DNA from: Tanytarsus gracilentus
Taxonomy: Eukaryota > Arthropoda > Insecta > Diptera > Chironomidae
Length of the DNA: 64,000 nucleotides
Assembly: GCA_038502055.1 (NCBI GenBank)
Contig: JAXRKN010000036.1
Span: 620,001 to 684,000 of the forward strand
Direction: 5' to 3'
The translations under genes and the position numbers were made by a program. Under the pieces are notes generated by a model. The model saw only the letters and a program-made list of their open reading frames with translations. It was not told the origin of the DNA and did not search any database. Shown piece by piece: positions 10,268-23,800 of this stretch (position 1 is the first letter of the stretch; every line of letters begins with the position of its first letter).

Positions 10268-11824
10268 GATATAAACACTAGTAATTAGCAATTATGACTT
10301 TAATTCAACATCAATTAACACGTTTTATATTTTTTTTCTTTCACTACTCTTGCACTAATAAAAGCGCACGATGCCGAAAGCTATTACACAATGAACTCTT
10401 CTTCTTTTTTGGATTTCACACTAAATATTTGGCTCAAAAATTTTTTAATTTCATATTTTTTCTTTTGCGTTTTCAAGACTCAACTGCACACACTAAAAAT
10501 GTTCATTGTATTGTTACTGTTCATGTCTATTAAATATTTGAGTTGATGTAGGTGGTCATCATCATCACACTAAAGTTGGATTCGCTTTATATATAGCCAT
10601 AAAGTGTTTTTATCCTTAAATGGAATCTCAATTTTTTAATTTCCGAAAGACGATGAGGGTCACGACGTGAGCAGTTTTTTTTATTGTTGATGCATCCGAT
10701 GACCATATGATACTAAAAATACATAAAATTGAGATCACTAAACTTTTCATTATGAATCATAAAAATTTAATGAACAAAAGTTTTCATTCTTTTAATGCCA
10801 TTCTGTGGTGCAGATAATCAATGAGGAGGAAATATATGTGTGGAAAAGCGATGCCAAGAAAATTTTCAACTTTTCAGCACTGAGAACTCTCTTGTTGTTG
10901 TTTTATTTTCGTTCTTTTTTCTCCGAACGAGATAACTTTTTTGTTTCAGTCAAGCTCGTGGCTTTTGTGGCTCAAAGTTAGGCCAACTTCACATTTTTGA
11001 AAGTGCTGAACAACTCACCTTTACATTCTAATCAAATTCATTAATACTTATGACTTAAATACTTGAGAAAATAAACAAAACTAAACTGCACAAAATCTCA
11101 TAAACTCTTTCACGGAAAAACTTCTTCTTTTATCTCTTTTTGTTCGTTCAGTCCGCGTCGATGAGAATGAAGAAAAATGTGCGTTGTGCAAGGATGAAAT
11201 GAATTTTTAATTTTATGAATTAAGATTAAGATTTGATGAATGAAAAGAAATTAAAAAGAAAGCAATTGAAAAAGTTAATTAAATATTTCTGCATGACATT
11301 CAGTTTTTAGGTCAATAATTATTATTTCAAAAATATACGTTAGAAATGTTGGATTCATCTTAAAATTTTAAAAATAATTCAGTTGAACAAAACTCTTAAT
11401 TTAACTAAATCGTTAAATTTCATGAATTAAAAGCTTCTCAAAATTTAATTTTTATTAAAGAATTAAAAATTTTACTTTATTAAATTTTAAAAAACACCAA
11501 AAATTACTTTTTAAAATTCCCCTTCAATTAATTCATGCTGATTCACTCGCTCACTGATCATTATCTTTGCTCGCTCAACTTCACCAAGAGAAAAGCGGGA
11601 GCGAAAATTATCACTCGTAGTCCGGCGGTCGAGAGAATCACACGAAAAATTCAAATACGCGCGATGATCGTGTTCAAAAAAAATATCTGTTGCTGATAAT
11701 AAAAATAAAATAATTGCAAGTCGCATTAAATCTTTTTTTTATAAAAAAAAATAAAATTTACAAAAAGCAGAGCAAGTGTAAAAAGTGCAAAAAAATAAAT
11801 TAAATTAAATTTATTGATAATAAA
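10268..11824. other. Intergenic: divergent 5' regions of Popeye and sevenless
   Basis: Both neighbouring genes are transcribed away from this 1.56 kb stretch, so promoters and non-coding first exons of both probably lie here. It is AT-rich. A 71-codon frame at 11726-11511 (-) starts with a signal-peptide-like MRLAIILFLLSA, but has no other support. Confidence 0.45.
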
Positions 11825-14800
11825 ATGAAACACAAATTATCAATTAGCAATAAATCATGCAATAACTCTTACTATGGAAGTACAATTGTGATCGCATTTA
11901 TATTTGCAATATGCATCGATAAGGTATCTTTAGTGGGTAGTGATAGTTCTGTGGAATTGGTAGTAGTCGAGGATACGCCGCCAATTAGCAATTTTGTGGA
12001 GAAATGTGAACAAAGGTGTTACGATCAGGTTAGGCTCTATTTAATTCGCTTTAAATGAAACAAAAATCTGAGTCGCTTTTATGCAATTAATCAATTACTT
12101 AATTAATTTCTATGAAAATCTTAATTAAACAATTCGTTAATGGGATCACAATAGAGCACGAAAAAAGATTTTATTTTCTTCTTTTTATCTTCTCGCTTGC
12201 TCGCATATAAATTGGAAGCGTATGAAACAAAATAATTCAATAGAAAAATATTAAATGCGAAGAAAAAAAAAGACAACAGATAATTTGATTAAAACTTATG
12301 GTCCCTTGGGTGAAAAAAATATGTTGGACATATGTGGGATGTCTTCCAAAAAATTATTAATAACGATCAGCATATGACATTTCAAAATAAATTATGAAGA
12401 TGTTTTGTATTTTTCTAAGAAACATTTTTTTTTCGTTTGGGGTGACATTGCATAGAGTCACAAGAAAATCACGAAAAATGAGAGTTTTCATGATAACCTA
12501 TGTACAATGTAGGAATTAAAAATGTGTACTTTAAATTTTGATATTTATTAGATGACGGGCTTGAGAAGCAAGAAGAGTTATGAGCTGTTATCATCTGTCT
12601 GTTTTTGAAAATTGAGTCTGGCGTCTCCACAAATAAAACAAAATCAATTAAACGGTTTGTTACATGCAAAAATTTTAGTCAAAACGCGATTATGAGTGCG
12701 TTATCGCCATGATAGATTGCGAATATTTCTTCCGATTAAAAAAGTTGCTATTGGAGATGTTGTAGACATGCGGAGATGGTCGTTTCAGCAAAAACTTTTT
12801 CGCGTTATCTCTTTTTATATGTGTGGGGGAGTCTGTGTTTAAAATAAAAATTAGACAACGCTCTTCGTCTCTTGATAATCGCTCACTAAACTCCAATTAA
12901 GTGTCAATAAGTCATCATAATGTTTATATTTTGATTTTTTTCCTACAACGATAATCACATGTATCATTAAGCGGGTGCTGCTGCGAGAACCGAGTGCCAT
13001 TTCAATGCAAATCATTCGAATAATTTCTGTTTCCTTCCCATTGCGATTTATTCTCTCTCTCACTAATTTGCGATCGTTGATTGACGATATGCGCGCACTA
13101 GATTTTCATTTTCAATTGAAAGCATGAAAAAAAGTCTAAAATCAGTTCACTCACTTTCATGACTGCTTTCACGCGATTATGAGAATATTTTTCGTTCCGC
13201 GTTTACAAAAAAAAATTCAAAATGATATCGAAACCGATCGCAAATATTAGCTCAAGTCAATGTCAAGTATCGGATGGCTCAATTTAAGTCGAAAGCCTCT
13301 CACTGCCTCTCTCTCTCTCTCTTGAAGTCAATTCACTTTTTCACAAAGCCAATTTTATGTGTGGCAAAAATTCCATTCAATTGAAATGCATTCAGAATCA
13401 TCAAGTGTACATTTGTATTAAAATTGAGTACATCGTTTCTAGCCTTTATTGTTGCGGATTTGAAAAAAAATGATCTCATGAGTACACACAGTAGTTTATT
13501 CGTGTATGCTGACATTGAGGCCTTCCCACTATTACATTTTTCATTATTATCTATTATGTCAAAAAAAAGAGAATTTTCGGCTAGAACTTTTACACTCGTC
13601 CACATGTGTGATGAAACAGATTGATTTTATAGAGCAAAAAGAATTTTTATTTGATTCGTTGTTGTGTGAAGTAAAAAATCTGTTTTGTTGAAAATTATTC
13701 ATCGCACATTTAATGGACTTGGGAATTGATTTAATTTTTGAAATGAAATTTCGACAATTAATTTTGCAAAATAAAAAACCTTTTAAAAAGTAAAAAAGAA
13801 TCTTCTCGCGAGAGGAAATTCCATGAGAAAACTTCCTTCAATTAGCCACAATAAACCTTCAATGTCTCTTCAATTCAATCACATTACAAAAAAAGAGCTC
13901 AGATGGGAGGATGATTAAGAAAAAGAAGAATCACTTAAAGAGTGTCCGATATATTAATTGCTGATTGTTGTCAGCTTCATTATAGTCGACGAATTGCTCA
14001 ATGAAGTGTGTGAAAATTTTTTCCTGTTCTGTGTGGCTTTTAAAAGAATTTTCACATTTTTAGAATTCGTTAAAAGGCGAAGTGAAAACGGATATAAAAT
14101 CGCAATCATGAGAATTGTTGCATGTTCTACTTTTTTTTTGTAAACACCAACCTGTGGAATGACCTGAACTTTTTTATATATGCTCAGTTCGTGGTCATTT
14201 ATAAGTGTTAACGGAAGTGATTCCGGTCGTCGAACTTCAACTTTATGTTTTATGTATTTTCTCATGCAAAAAATTTGAATATTTTTGTATTCAGCATAAC
14301 TTTTCGGTCATGTTGTCAACTTCTATTGTTTCATATTGCTCTGCGACCCTTCCATAATAATGAAAATTATGATGCACAATATTTGTATGTGTGTGCACAT
14401 ATGAGCGAGACTCCCAAAAAAATGTTTTTATTTAAATCTTCCGGTCGGTAAAATGGAAATTAATTGAATCCCTTTGATGGTGTTGGTGATTGCATAAAAG
14501 CATAAATCTCAATTTTTACTACAGAGCTCTTTTTTTAAAAAGGAACCTCTGTCCATTGTATGATCATAACTTTTTTTGCAAAAAAATTCTATTGTTGAAT
14601 GAATGAGAGATTCTCCCATGAAATTTTGTGTTTGTGTACGAGCCAAAGAACAATAAAAAGCGATGAAAATATTTTATTTTAATCCCAAAATGAAATTTCC
14701 CCTCTCACATAGAATCGTACACAATTTGATTTAAATGACAACAACAATGATGATCGCGATACAGTCTGCAAGAGCGAATGTACAATTAAACAGGTGAGTT

Positions 14801-17800
14801 TGCCATAAAATAATTTTTCGACTTCTTAATGATGGATTCTCTCCACATTAATTACTTCATTTTTTAACACGATATCATTACTGTGTCGTTTTTTGGGTAT
14901 TCATATACATATCTCTTGTGAGTGTCTTTCACATGATTATAATTTTTTTTGTGGGTATTCATAAGTACTTGGTTTTTAGTCCAGCAGGTAAAAATTGTAA
15001 AAATGTTCATGATTTTTTAGGAATTTATTTTTTGGAAAATCCAGGAAAATTAATTTTAGAATTTTGTATATTTTCTGGTCACGAAAAATATTAAAGCGCG
15101 GGAAGAGTGCAAGAGTCGATTTATCAATTAGTCTAAATGCCTTTTTTTCGAGTCGGCAAGCGGGTCTTATGATGATGATGCATAACAATAAAAAGCATAA
15201 AACTGCATAAAGTTGAAGTGAAAAAAAATTAATATTAACCGTCAATTTCCGCTATAACTTCTCATCCAAACATATTTTTTGTCATATTTATCTCATCTTT
15301 TTTCACATCGTATTTCATGGAAAAAAATGCTTGTCGCCGCTTCATAAAAGAGTAAAGTGGTAGAAACAATGGGATGTAAATGTAAATTAATGTTCTAACA
15401 ATAATATTTTCATACATGTTCAAAGAGACTTGCATCAATTTCGGAATGAATGAGAGAAAGAAAATAAAATATTCTTCTTCTCTTCAAGCGATGAGAATAT
15501 TTTGAGTGTTCCGTTTATAAATAAATAAATCGCCGGCAAAAAAAAATGATATGAGTGTCAGAATGCAAAACGATTTCAATGTCACAAAATAATCAAGTGC
15601 CATATTTTAATTAATTCCAAACGATGATTACCCGAGAGAGAGAAAAATGAAAGACAGATTGATGCGCTTCGCAAGTATCGGTGTTAATCTTAATTAATTA
15701 ATGCTTTGTCAATTTTTCCATCAAAACTCCGTGATGCTCGCTGCAGGTCAGTTCAAGAGTTTATCAGGTTATTGTAGCAAAAATAAAATAAATCGGCTTT
15801 GGCGAAAAATACTTTTTTATTTTGCGATATGCTTAATCACCAAACCGCAACGGTCGAGAGTGAAAATATAAATAAATGACAACAAGCGATGAAAACAGCG
15901 TGTAGAGCTGCAACGTCGAAGGATGTAGTCAATTCGAATGAATTAAAAATAATTAGCGGAGAAGATACATAAAAAAATATTATACAATATCATTTTACTT
16001 TTTCTTCTTTCGAATGAGGGTTTGATCTCCTTAAAAAATATTTTTTAATCTTCTATAAAGCGTTAAAATTTAAAATTAGGATCCATTCATATTAAGAGAC
16101 ATCCCTAAAAAATATTCTTATAAGCTCTTCAAAAATAAATTTACTACGAGCATTTTTTTCTCACATTCGATTAATTTGTAAAACATTTCCCCTAGAATTT
16201 TTTGACATAATTTTCTGCTGCTAAATTTATTTTCACATAACCCCAATATTTTAGTTGAATGCAAAATTAATCTATGAGAATAATTTTTTGCTGTTGAAGA
16301 TCATTTAAAAGATAAACATAAGGGAGAGTCCAATAACACATGTTTATAAACTCTACGCACTACGACACTCGAGGAAAGAATAATTTGGGCAATTATCTCG
16401 CCATAGCCGAAAAATTGGTCATAAACTGAATGGAATTTCTTGAGTTTAGACAACATGTCGAATTATGTGCGGTGGCATTTGCATTGATGAGTGTCGTTTT
16501 AAATTTAATCGTTGGAATTTTTAAAAATGAGATTCATGAAGTTAAATGAACTCGCTTTAAAAAAAAGAGGGAAAAATTCTCAATGGATTTCCATACAGTT
16601 GGGTCCAAAAAAAATTACATTTTAAGTGAGCAAGCACGAGAGAGATTGATAAGCGGAAAGCGCAGGCGTATATGAATCGTCTTTCATTTCTCTTAATCTT
16701 TTTATCTCATTCTACTTTACTTGCGCGTCGTCGTTATGCACATCATAATATGAGATTATCGCGAGCCACAACAAGATGTGTTTATTTTCGCCCGAGGTCA
16801 TTCATTAAGTCGATTTTTTTGCATTTCTCTCCTCTCTCTTTTTTTTCTACGCAGTGCGGCATCGGCTGTTCACTTTGGGAAAATGCTCTAGATTCATCAT
16901 GCCAAAAAGTTTGCGTTAGTATCTTCATCACCCATTATCTTTTCGAGTGTATCAAAAATCTAATTTTAGAACAAGTCAAACACAAATGACTTTGACAACC
17001 GTCAAATTTACTGCATCAAGGGTTGCAATGATGCATCGAATTTTTACTTTCAATGGATACGACAGGAAGTGCAGTCGCCCACGGCATTTCTTCCACCCGC
17101 ATTAATTCCCGATTCTTTGACATCGACGAGCCTCTCCCTGGAGTGGTCAGTTCCGGCTAAATTTTCAGAGCTCGCCAAGGGAAATTTATTTAAGAAGACT
17201 AAAAATGAAACGTACTTTGTGGAGTGCTATGAGGACTATGAGGATGACTTTTGGAAATTGTGCGGCAATCAGACGACCTATGAAAATTCAACGATACACA
17301 TGGAAAAATTGCAGCCATATGCAAAATATAAAGTGAGGCTCATTAAAGAAACTGAACAATAATTTTTAATTTTCTCGCATATTTTAATATTAATTGCGAG
17401 ATATTAAATGCTCTTCTTTTTGTCTCATGTGACATAGCACGCTCTTAATTTTTTTTAATTCCGCACACAGTTTCGAGTCGCTCTTTTGCTCTCCGAAAAT
17501 GAAGCAATTTATTCGGAACCATCGGTCATAATCAGAACACTAGAGGAAGGAATTCCTGAATCGGAACCGAAAATCATTCAAGCGAGTGCGGTTGACCAAA
17601 CAAGAATAATGGTTCAATGGAGGTCGGGCTTTCGCAACAATGGACCTGTTTTAAGCTACGATCTCAGAATTGAAGATCTCTCAAATAGCTACATTGCGTT
17701 TAAGGTTCATCATCAGAATTTTTTTAAAAAGTTTTTTCTGCACCGATAAAAAAATTAATAAAAATGTGTGAAAAACTCTAAAAATTTCTACTCTCTCTAG

Positions 17801-20800
17801 TTCTATAACAGTATGTTTATTTTTCTCTATCTCAATTTATTTGTGTACTCTAACAATAACAATAATCATATTAACTCGCATTGCACGCATATATTCTTAA
17901 GAACAATTTATTTGGACTGCATGATCTAAAAAAACTCTATTTTTACTCTGAAATCAATTAGGGCTAGTTTGTGCACGGCTTGTGTTTGTTTTCATTCCAC
18001 CACTTGCATATGCGATTACATTACACATCGTTTATAATATTGAATGCGTTAAATAAATTCTAATTGAAATCAATTTAACTCTTTGAATCCATGAACATAT
18101 TCCAGGAAGTTCCAGCGTCAAATCAAACTAATTATTACATCTTTGAAAAGCTGTCACCAGGAAGGAATTACTCAATTAAAATTAGTACACGAAATGCGAG
18201 GGGAGTTGGTCCGGCGGCTGAAGTGAAAACTTGTACGATTGATTATTTAAGTAATGTTCAAAAAATTTCAAATTTAACATTTAATTAATTTTTATTTTTC
18301 CTAATTAGCCAAAGATATTCCAAACGATGAAGAACCAAAGATTATTATTGCAACCGAATTTAGAGTTGTGTCACGTGTTAAAAACTTTTTGGGGGTAAAT
18401 TGAAAATTTTAAATGTAAAAAGTTCAAGTTTAAAAAAAATATTTCTCAGGGTGCATCACCACTCACCATCTATACCTCAAACTCTTCAAAAATAAGCGGC
18501 ATTGCCTTAGAAATCGAGCAGCAGCTTCTGTTTGTTGCCGATGAAAATGGATGCATTTTTCAATCGTCACTTAGTCTCGATAAACTCGATAAGAACAAGA
18601 AGGAAGTAATTTGTCAGAAAAGTGGCCTCAACTTCAAGCCGTCACTCTTATCGGTTGATTGGCTTAATAAGCATCTCTACATTCTCGGTGAAATGGTGTC
18701 TAATTCCGATCAATCAACGAGAAGTTGGTCCATACTGAGATGTGATTATGAAGGGAAAAATTTGATTGTGGCTTATGGTGGTTTAAATGAGAAACCGCTC
18801 CACGTCGAAGTTGATCCATATAATGGGTAAGTGAGCACATTGATTCAATTTGAGTTGTAATTAATTAAATCAATTGAGTATTAAAAAAGTTTTAGCACAC
18901 ATTTATTGGTTGACATAAATTTACATAATTATATCAATTTAAATTTGAGAATGTCACTCGAAAAAATTAGCTTGAATATTTTTTAAGGCCGCACAAAAAT
19001 CGCAAGCCACTCCTAACTGAATTTTTTTCTCAACAGATATCTCTTCTGGGTAATTTCGGGTGATTCGACAACAGCAGATGGCCTCTGGAAGCTCGATTTG
19101 GGAGACATATCGAATGGCATTAAGCACGAAATCAAGCCAAATCATATGATTAAGGGGCATCGCTTAGGAGCTTTCGTAATTGATCACGCGCGATTTCAAC
19201 TTTCTGTGCCGTTTCAAAATGAAAACACAATTAAAACGGTGACGCTTAAGGGTGATCTCGAGGACATTCGACACAACACTCAAAGTCCACAACTTCACTC
19301 GGTAAAGTCATTGGTGAAAATTAAAGGATTATTTTTTTGGACGAATGGTAAAGAGTATCTTGTTGAGGAATATCATGGCGGCAACAATGTCTATTTTCAC
19401 AACTCTTATTCCGACAATCCAAAGACACCAATAATTATTGTGAAGCTTAATTCAACAACAACTCAACCAGCTCCAGTTCCAGTTAATCCACCGCTCGATT
19501 GTCAAGCACTGCTCGGTGCCAATAAGGCAAAAGTTTCATGGAAAACTCCTGAATTAATTCACGAACAGGGCAAAGGTGCTTTTCGCAAATGGAAATATAT
19601 TCTCGAGGTTAATGGAGATTTTGATACAAATTTCACGGACATTACTGGAAATACTTTTGCTGTCGATGGACTGACACCAAACACTCTTTACTCATTTAAA
19701 GTTGCCGGCTATTTAGCTGAGAAAAATTGTGGTGGCGGATGGTCGCAAAACTTTAAAGGAAAAACACTCAAAACTGCCGACGAGCGTCAATTAATTTGGG
19801 CTTCGAAAGAGGGTTTGGTAAAGTCCGATGTGATTGGCGAAAATATCACGATTTTAATTGAAAAAGGATATCTCGGTGATATCGAGATTACTGATCTAAC
19901 CTGGTTCGAGGATTTAATTTATGTCGTCGCAAATTCAACGCTTAAAATTTTCAACACAACCAGCAATGAAATTTTAACTCTTTCCGATGTCGAAGGCGTT
20001 AGCAGTGTCGCTGTTGATTGGATAAGTCGAAGACTTTTCTGGTCAATACCATCACAGCAATTAATCATGCACAGTCATCTTAAGGGTGACATGCGAAAAC
20101 CTCTCGCAATTCCAGCAAAAGCTCAAGAGATAAAAATCGATGCCCTGCACGGCAACATTTATTACTCAACCGGCACGAAGATTGAAAGCCGTCGATTAAA
20201 TGGAAAAAATAATGGCGTGGTGAGAAAATATTTTCAAGTGTTGCCCTACTCTGGAAAATTAGTGATGGGATTGACGCTCGACATTGAGAATGGAAATATT
20301 TATTGGATAGTGAAGAGTCAATCAGGCTCGAGTTTATTTACAGCTAAGCTCATGGACTTGTGGAATGAAACGATGGAACCGAGAGAGGAAAAATTAAGTG
20401 AGCGAAATATTAATGGACCGCTGGCACATTTTAGCGATAGACTTGTGTGGCGTCAGAATGATGTAGGAATTGTCATTGCCGATATAAACGGAAAAAATTT
20501 GGCTTTGTATGAGGATGAAAAAATTAATGGACTCACGACCGTTGCAGTCATTGACAAATCATACTACAAATATCCCCTCGATGGCCAAGTGACAGTCATT
20601 CCTGAACCAGTTCTAAACACATCAGTCTCAATTATTGGAACATATAAAATTTTCAACATTAGCTGGGAGTCGGTTAAAAATATTAATCACGGTGAGGTTT
20701 TCTATGAAATCACAATCAAAAGTCCCAAACTCCAACACGACATTGTCGATGAACAAACCAGCAATGTTTTTCCATTTCCATCGAACGCCCTTGAACCACA

Positions 20801-23800
20801 CACACCACTCGATATTATGATCATTAGCTACACATCGTGGGGTGCATCAGATCCAATTAGAGCCAGTATTTTCTCACCAACTGGCTTTCCATCAGTGCCT
20901 AGAACCCCAAGAGTCTACACAAAGCATTTGTATCGACCTCTCGAAGACAATGTTGAGATCAGTGCCTCGTTCCGATGGTCAATTCCTGAACATCCAAATG
21001 GACTCATCCTAGGCTACAAAGTTCGATGCATCGATAAAGCTACAAATGAAGTGAAAAATAAAACTGTTCTCAGTTCAGTTCACGAGTACACGATTAATAA
21101 TTTAAAGAAGGACGCTGACTATGTTTTTGATGTGCAAGCATATACGGAAGTTGGTGATGGAAATGTGACAGAAGGAGTTCACGTTAGAACGAGTCATGAG
21201 AGGCCAATTCCTAAAATTTTAATTTCAACGCTCGACGAAATAAGAGAAGTGGATCTCGACATGCAAGAGTCAGTTAGATTTGCATTAATTAATCGACCTG
21301 TGACTGCCTTCGCGTACATCGCACATGAGCAAAAACTTTACTTTATAAACGAGAATAGTGAGCTCATGATGAGTAAAATTGATGACAATCGTGAGCCACA
21401 AAAACTCACAAGCATGTCGTCATCCGTTCAAGCAATTGCTATTGATTGGATCGAGAGAGTTCTGTATTGGTCGCAAGTCGACGATAATAAAGGAACAATT
21501 TATTCTTTTAATCTCAATAAAGCAGAATTAAATAACACTAAAAGTGTGAAAGTTATTGAACGAAAGGACGTCATATCAGACCTAGTTATTTCTCCTTTCG
21601 ATCGAAGACTTTTTTGGATTGAAAATCATGAGAAACTGCAGGAAGAGTCGGGGATTTATTATCTCGATTTAGAGTCAAAGGAGATCAAAATGCTTTTTGA
21701 GCAGGACGAAGAATGTCTCAACATGACGATAAGTGAAATGTCACCAAATCCACGATCACTGCTGCTCGCTACATCACCAATTAATCCGCCAATGGGTGAA
21801 AATGAGAACGAAGTTGCAGACGATATGATTTATGAGCCATTACTCATTTTTGAGATGGGTCATGAGCTTCATAGAAAATTTACAGCTGTCGATCTTGGGT
21901 CAAAGAAATGTTTTGATTATGGAGAAATATACAAAATGGAGGGAACTAATTTGGCAAAAGATAGTAACAAAGTTTATTGGATAAATGGCGAAAACGTTTA
22001 CGGCCGTGAAGATCTTACGCATAATCCAATTTCATATCCAGTTTCGAAGCCAAGCCGACTTTTAGCATTTTATCAGCAATATTTTCCCAAAAAGCAGTGC
22101 TTGCTACCGATTGAGAAAAATTATCGTGTTGCCAAAATTAACAGCACCGACACAACTCTAACTTTTGAACTTCCAAAGCCAGAATTGCCACAAGATTGCA
22201 ATCTAAAAACAGTTCCGATAAAATATTCAATCAGATATATTAAAACTGAAAAACTAGGAAATGCAAGCATGACCGAAGTCTGTGAGTTAACTCCCGAAAA
22301 TTGTCATTTAATTTACACATACGATAGAAAGGAATCAATTAAAGACTTAAAGCCATACACGCACTATTCAATTCAAATTGCGCTCTCAAGCATTTATGAA
22401 AAATCAGAAAATCCCAAATTTGGCAGTGTGTCAGATTTTCTAACTGAAAATGGCGTTCCATCGCCACCTCGAGATGTCAAAGCAATTCCATTGAGTTACA
22501 ATGAAATTTTTGTGAGCTGGCTAAAGCCATTAATTCCGAATGCACCAAGAATTTCTTACTTAATCGCATGGGAAACTCAAAATCATGAAGAACAATTAAC
22601 GAATAGACAACAAAAAGTTGTTAATGCTGGTGAAACCAACAACACAAACGAAAATGAGGAAGATGATTTTCCCATCACGACAATCATCAAAGTTCTTCCC
22701 AATCAAAGTTACAAAATTTTAGTCCGCGCCTACTCAAAGAACGAAACTTTTAGCGAAAGTGGAAATGTCTTTGTCGTTTCCTACGCTGAGCCTAAAAATA
22801 TTAAACTTAATAACATCACACCAACAAGCATGATCATTCAGTTTGATCGACCTGAAAATATTTTGAGTTATGCTATTCAATATACAAAGCAAGATGCATA
22901 TAATTTTATTCACATAGTAAATTCATCGATTGAACCTGAAAAGCCAAACTTTTTTCGCATTGAAGCTCTGGAGCCAAAAACCAAATACAACTTTTCAATA
23001 GTTTTAAAGTACATTAATAGCAATCGAACTTATCGATGGACTCCGCCACATAAAATTGAGTTCGAGACACTTGGTGATCGGCCATCTGCGCCCATAAAAC
23101 CAACAGTTAGAAAAAGAGATAACACAATTTATGTCGAATGGAATAAGCCGAGAGATAATGGAGCTGACATTAATGAGTATCTCTTAGAGTCAAAGAAAAT
23201 CAGTTCAGCCGAGCAAAGTTCAACGAAAGAGTCAAGACACAAGCGATCAGTTGAAGAGGAATCAAATGATATCAATCAAGATAATCTCAATGAAATTGAA
23301 CAAGACGTAACGGAGCCACCATCGGAAATTGACGATAAGCCTAAAGAGGAATGGAAGCAAATCTACAAAGGACCTCATGCGCAATATATTTACAATGGTC
23401 ACGACATTGCCGACCACATTTTTAGGGTTAAAGCTCACAATATCTACGGATGGAGTGACTTTAGTGCTTGCAGCGATCCAGTTAACAATATGACATTAGA
23501 AGATTTTTCAAGCATCGATAAAGCCAAGATGAATGGACTAGTGGTGATTTTCTCGATTTCGGCGGGGATGGTTTTGTTTTTTGGATGTCTCATTTGTTCA
23601 ATTTACAGTGAGTTAAACATTTTTTTAAAAAAGTTTTTGAGTCTTAAATTTTTATTTCCAGTGTATTATCGAAATCGTCGAAATAAAAAATTCTCTGATG
23701 AGGGCGTTCCAATTCCTGATTTTGAGCTTTCAACTCTAAGGGACTTGCCCGATAATCTTTTAGTGAACAACTGCAATATTCTCTATAATCACTTTTATGG

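Noticed and set aside
14976..15245. Minus-strand frame with a hydrophobic start inside sevenless intron 1
   Set aside because: Its first codon is TTG, not ATG. The composition is Phe/Leu/Lys/Asn as expected from AT-rich DNA, and no motif or splice partner was found.
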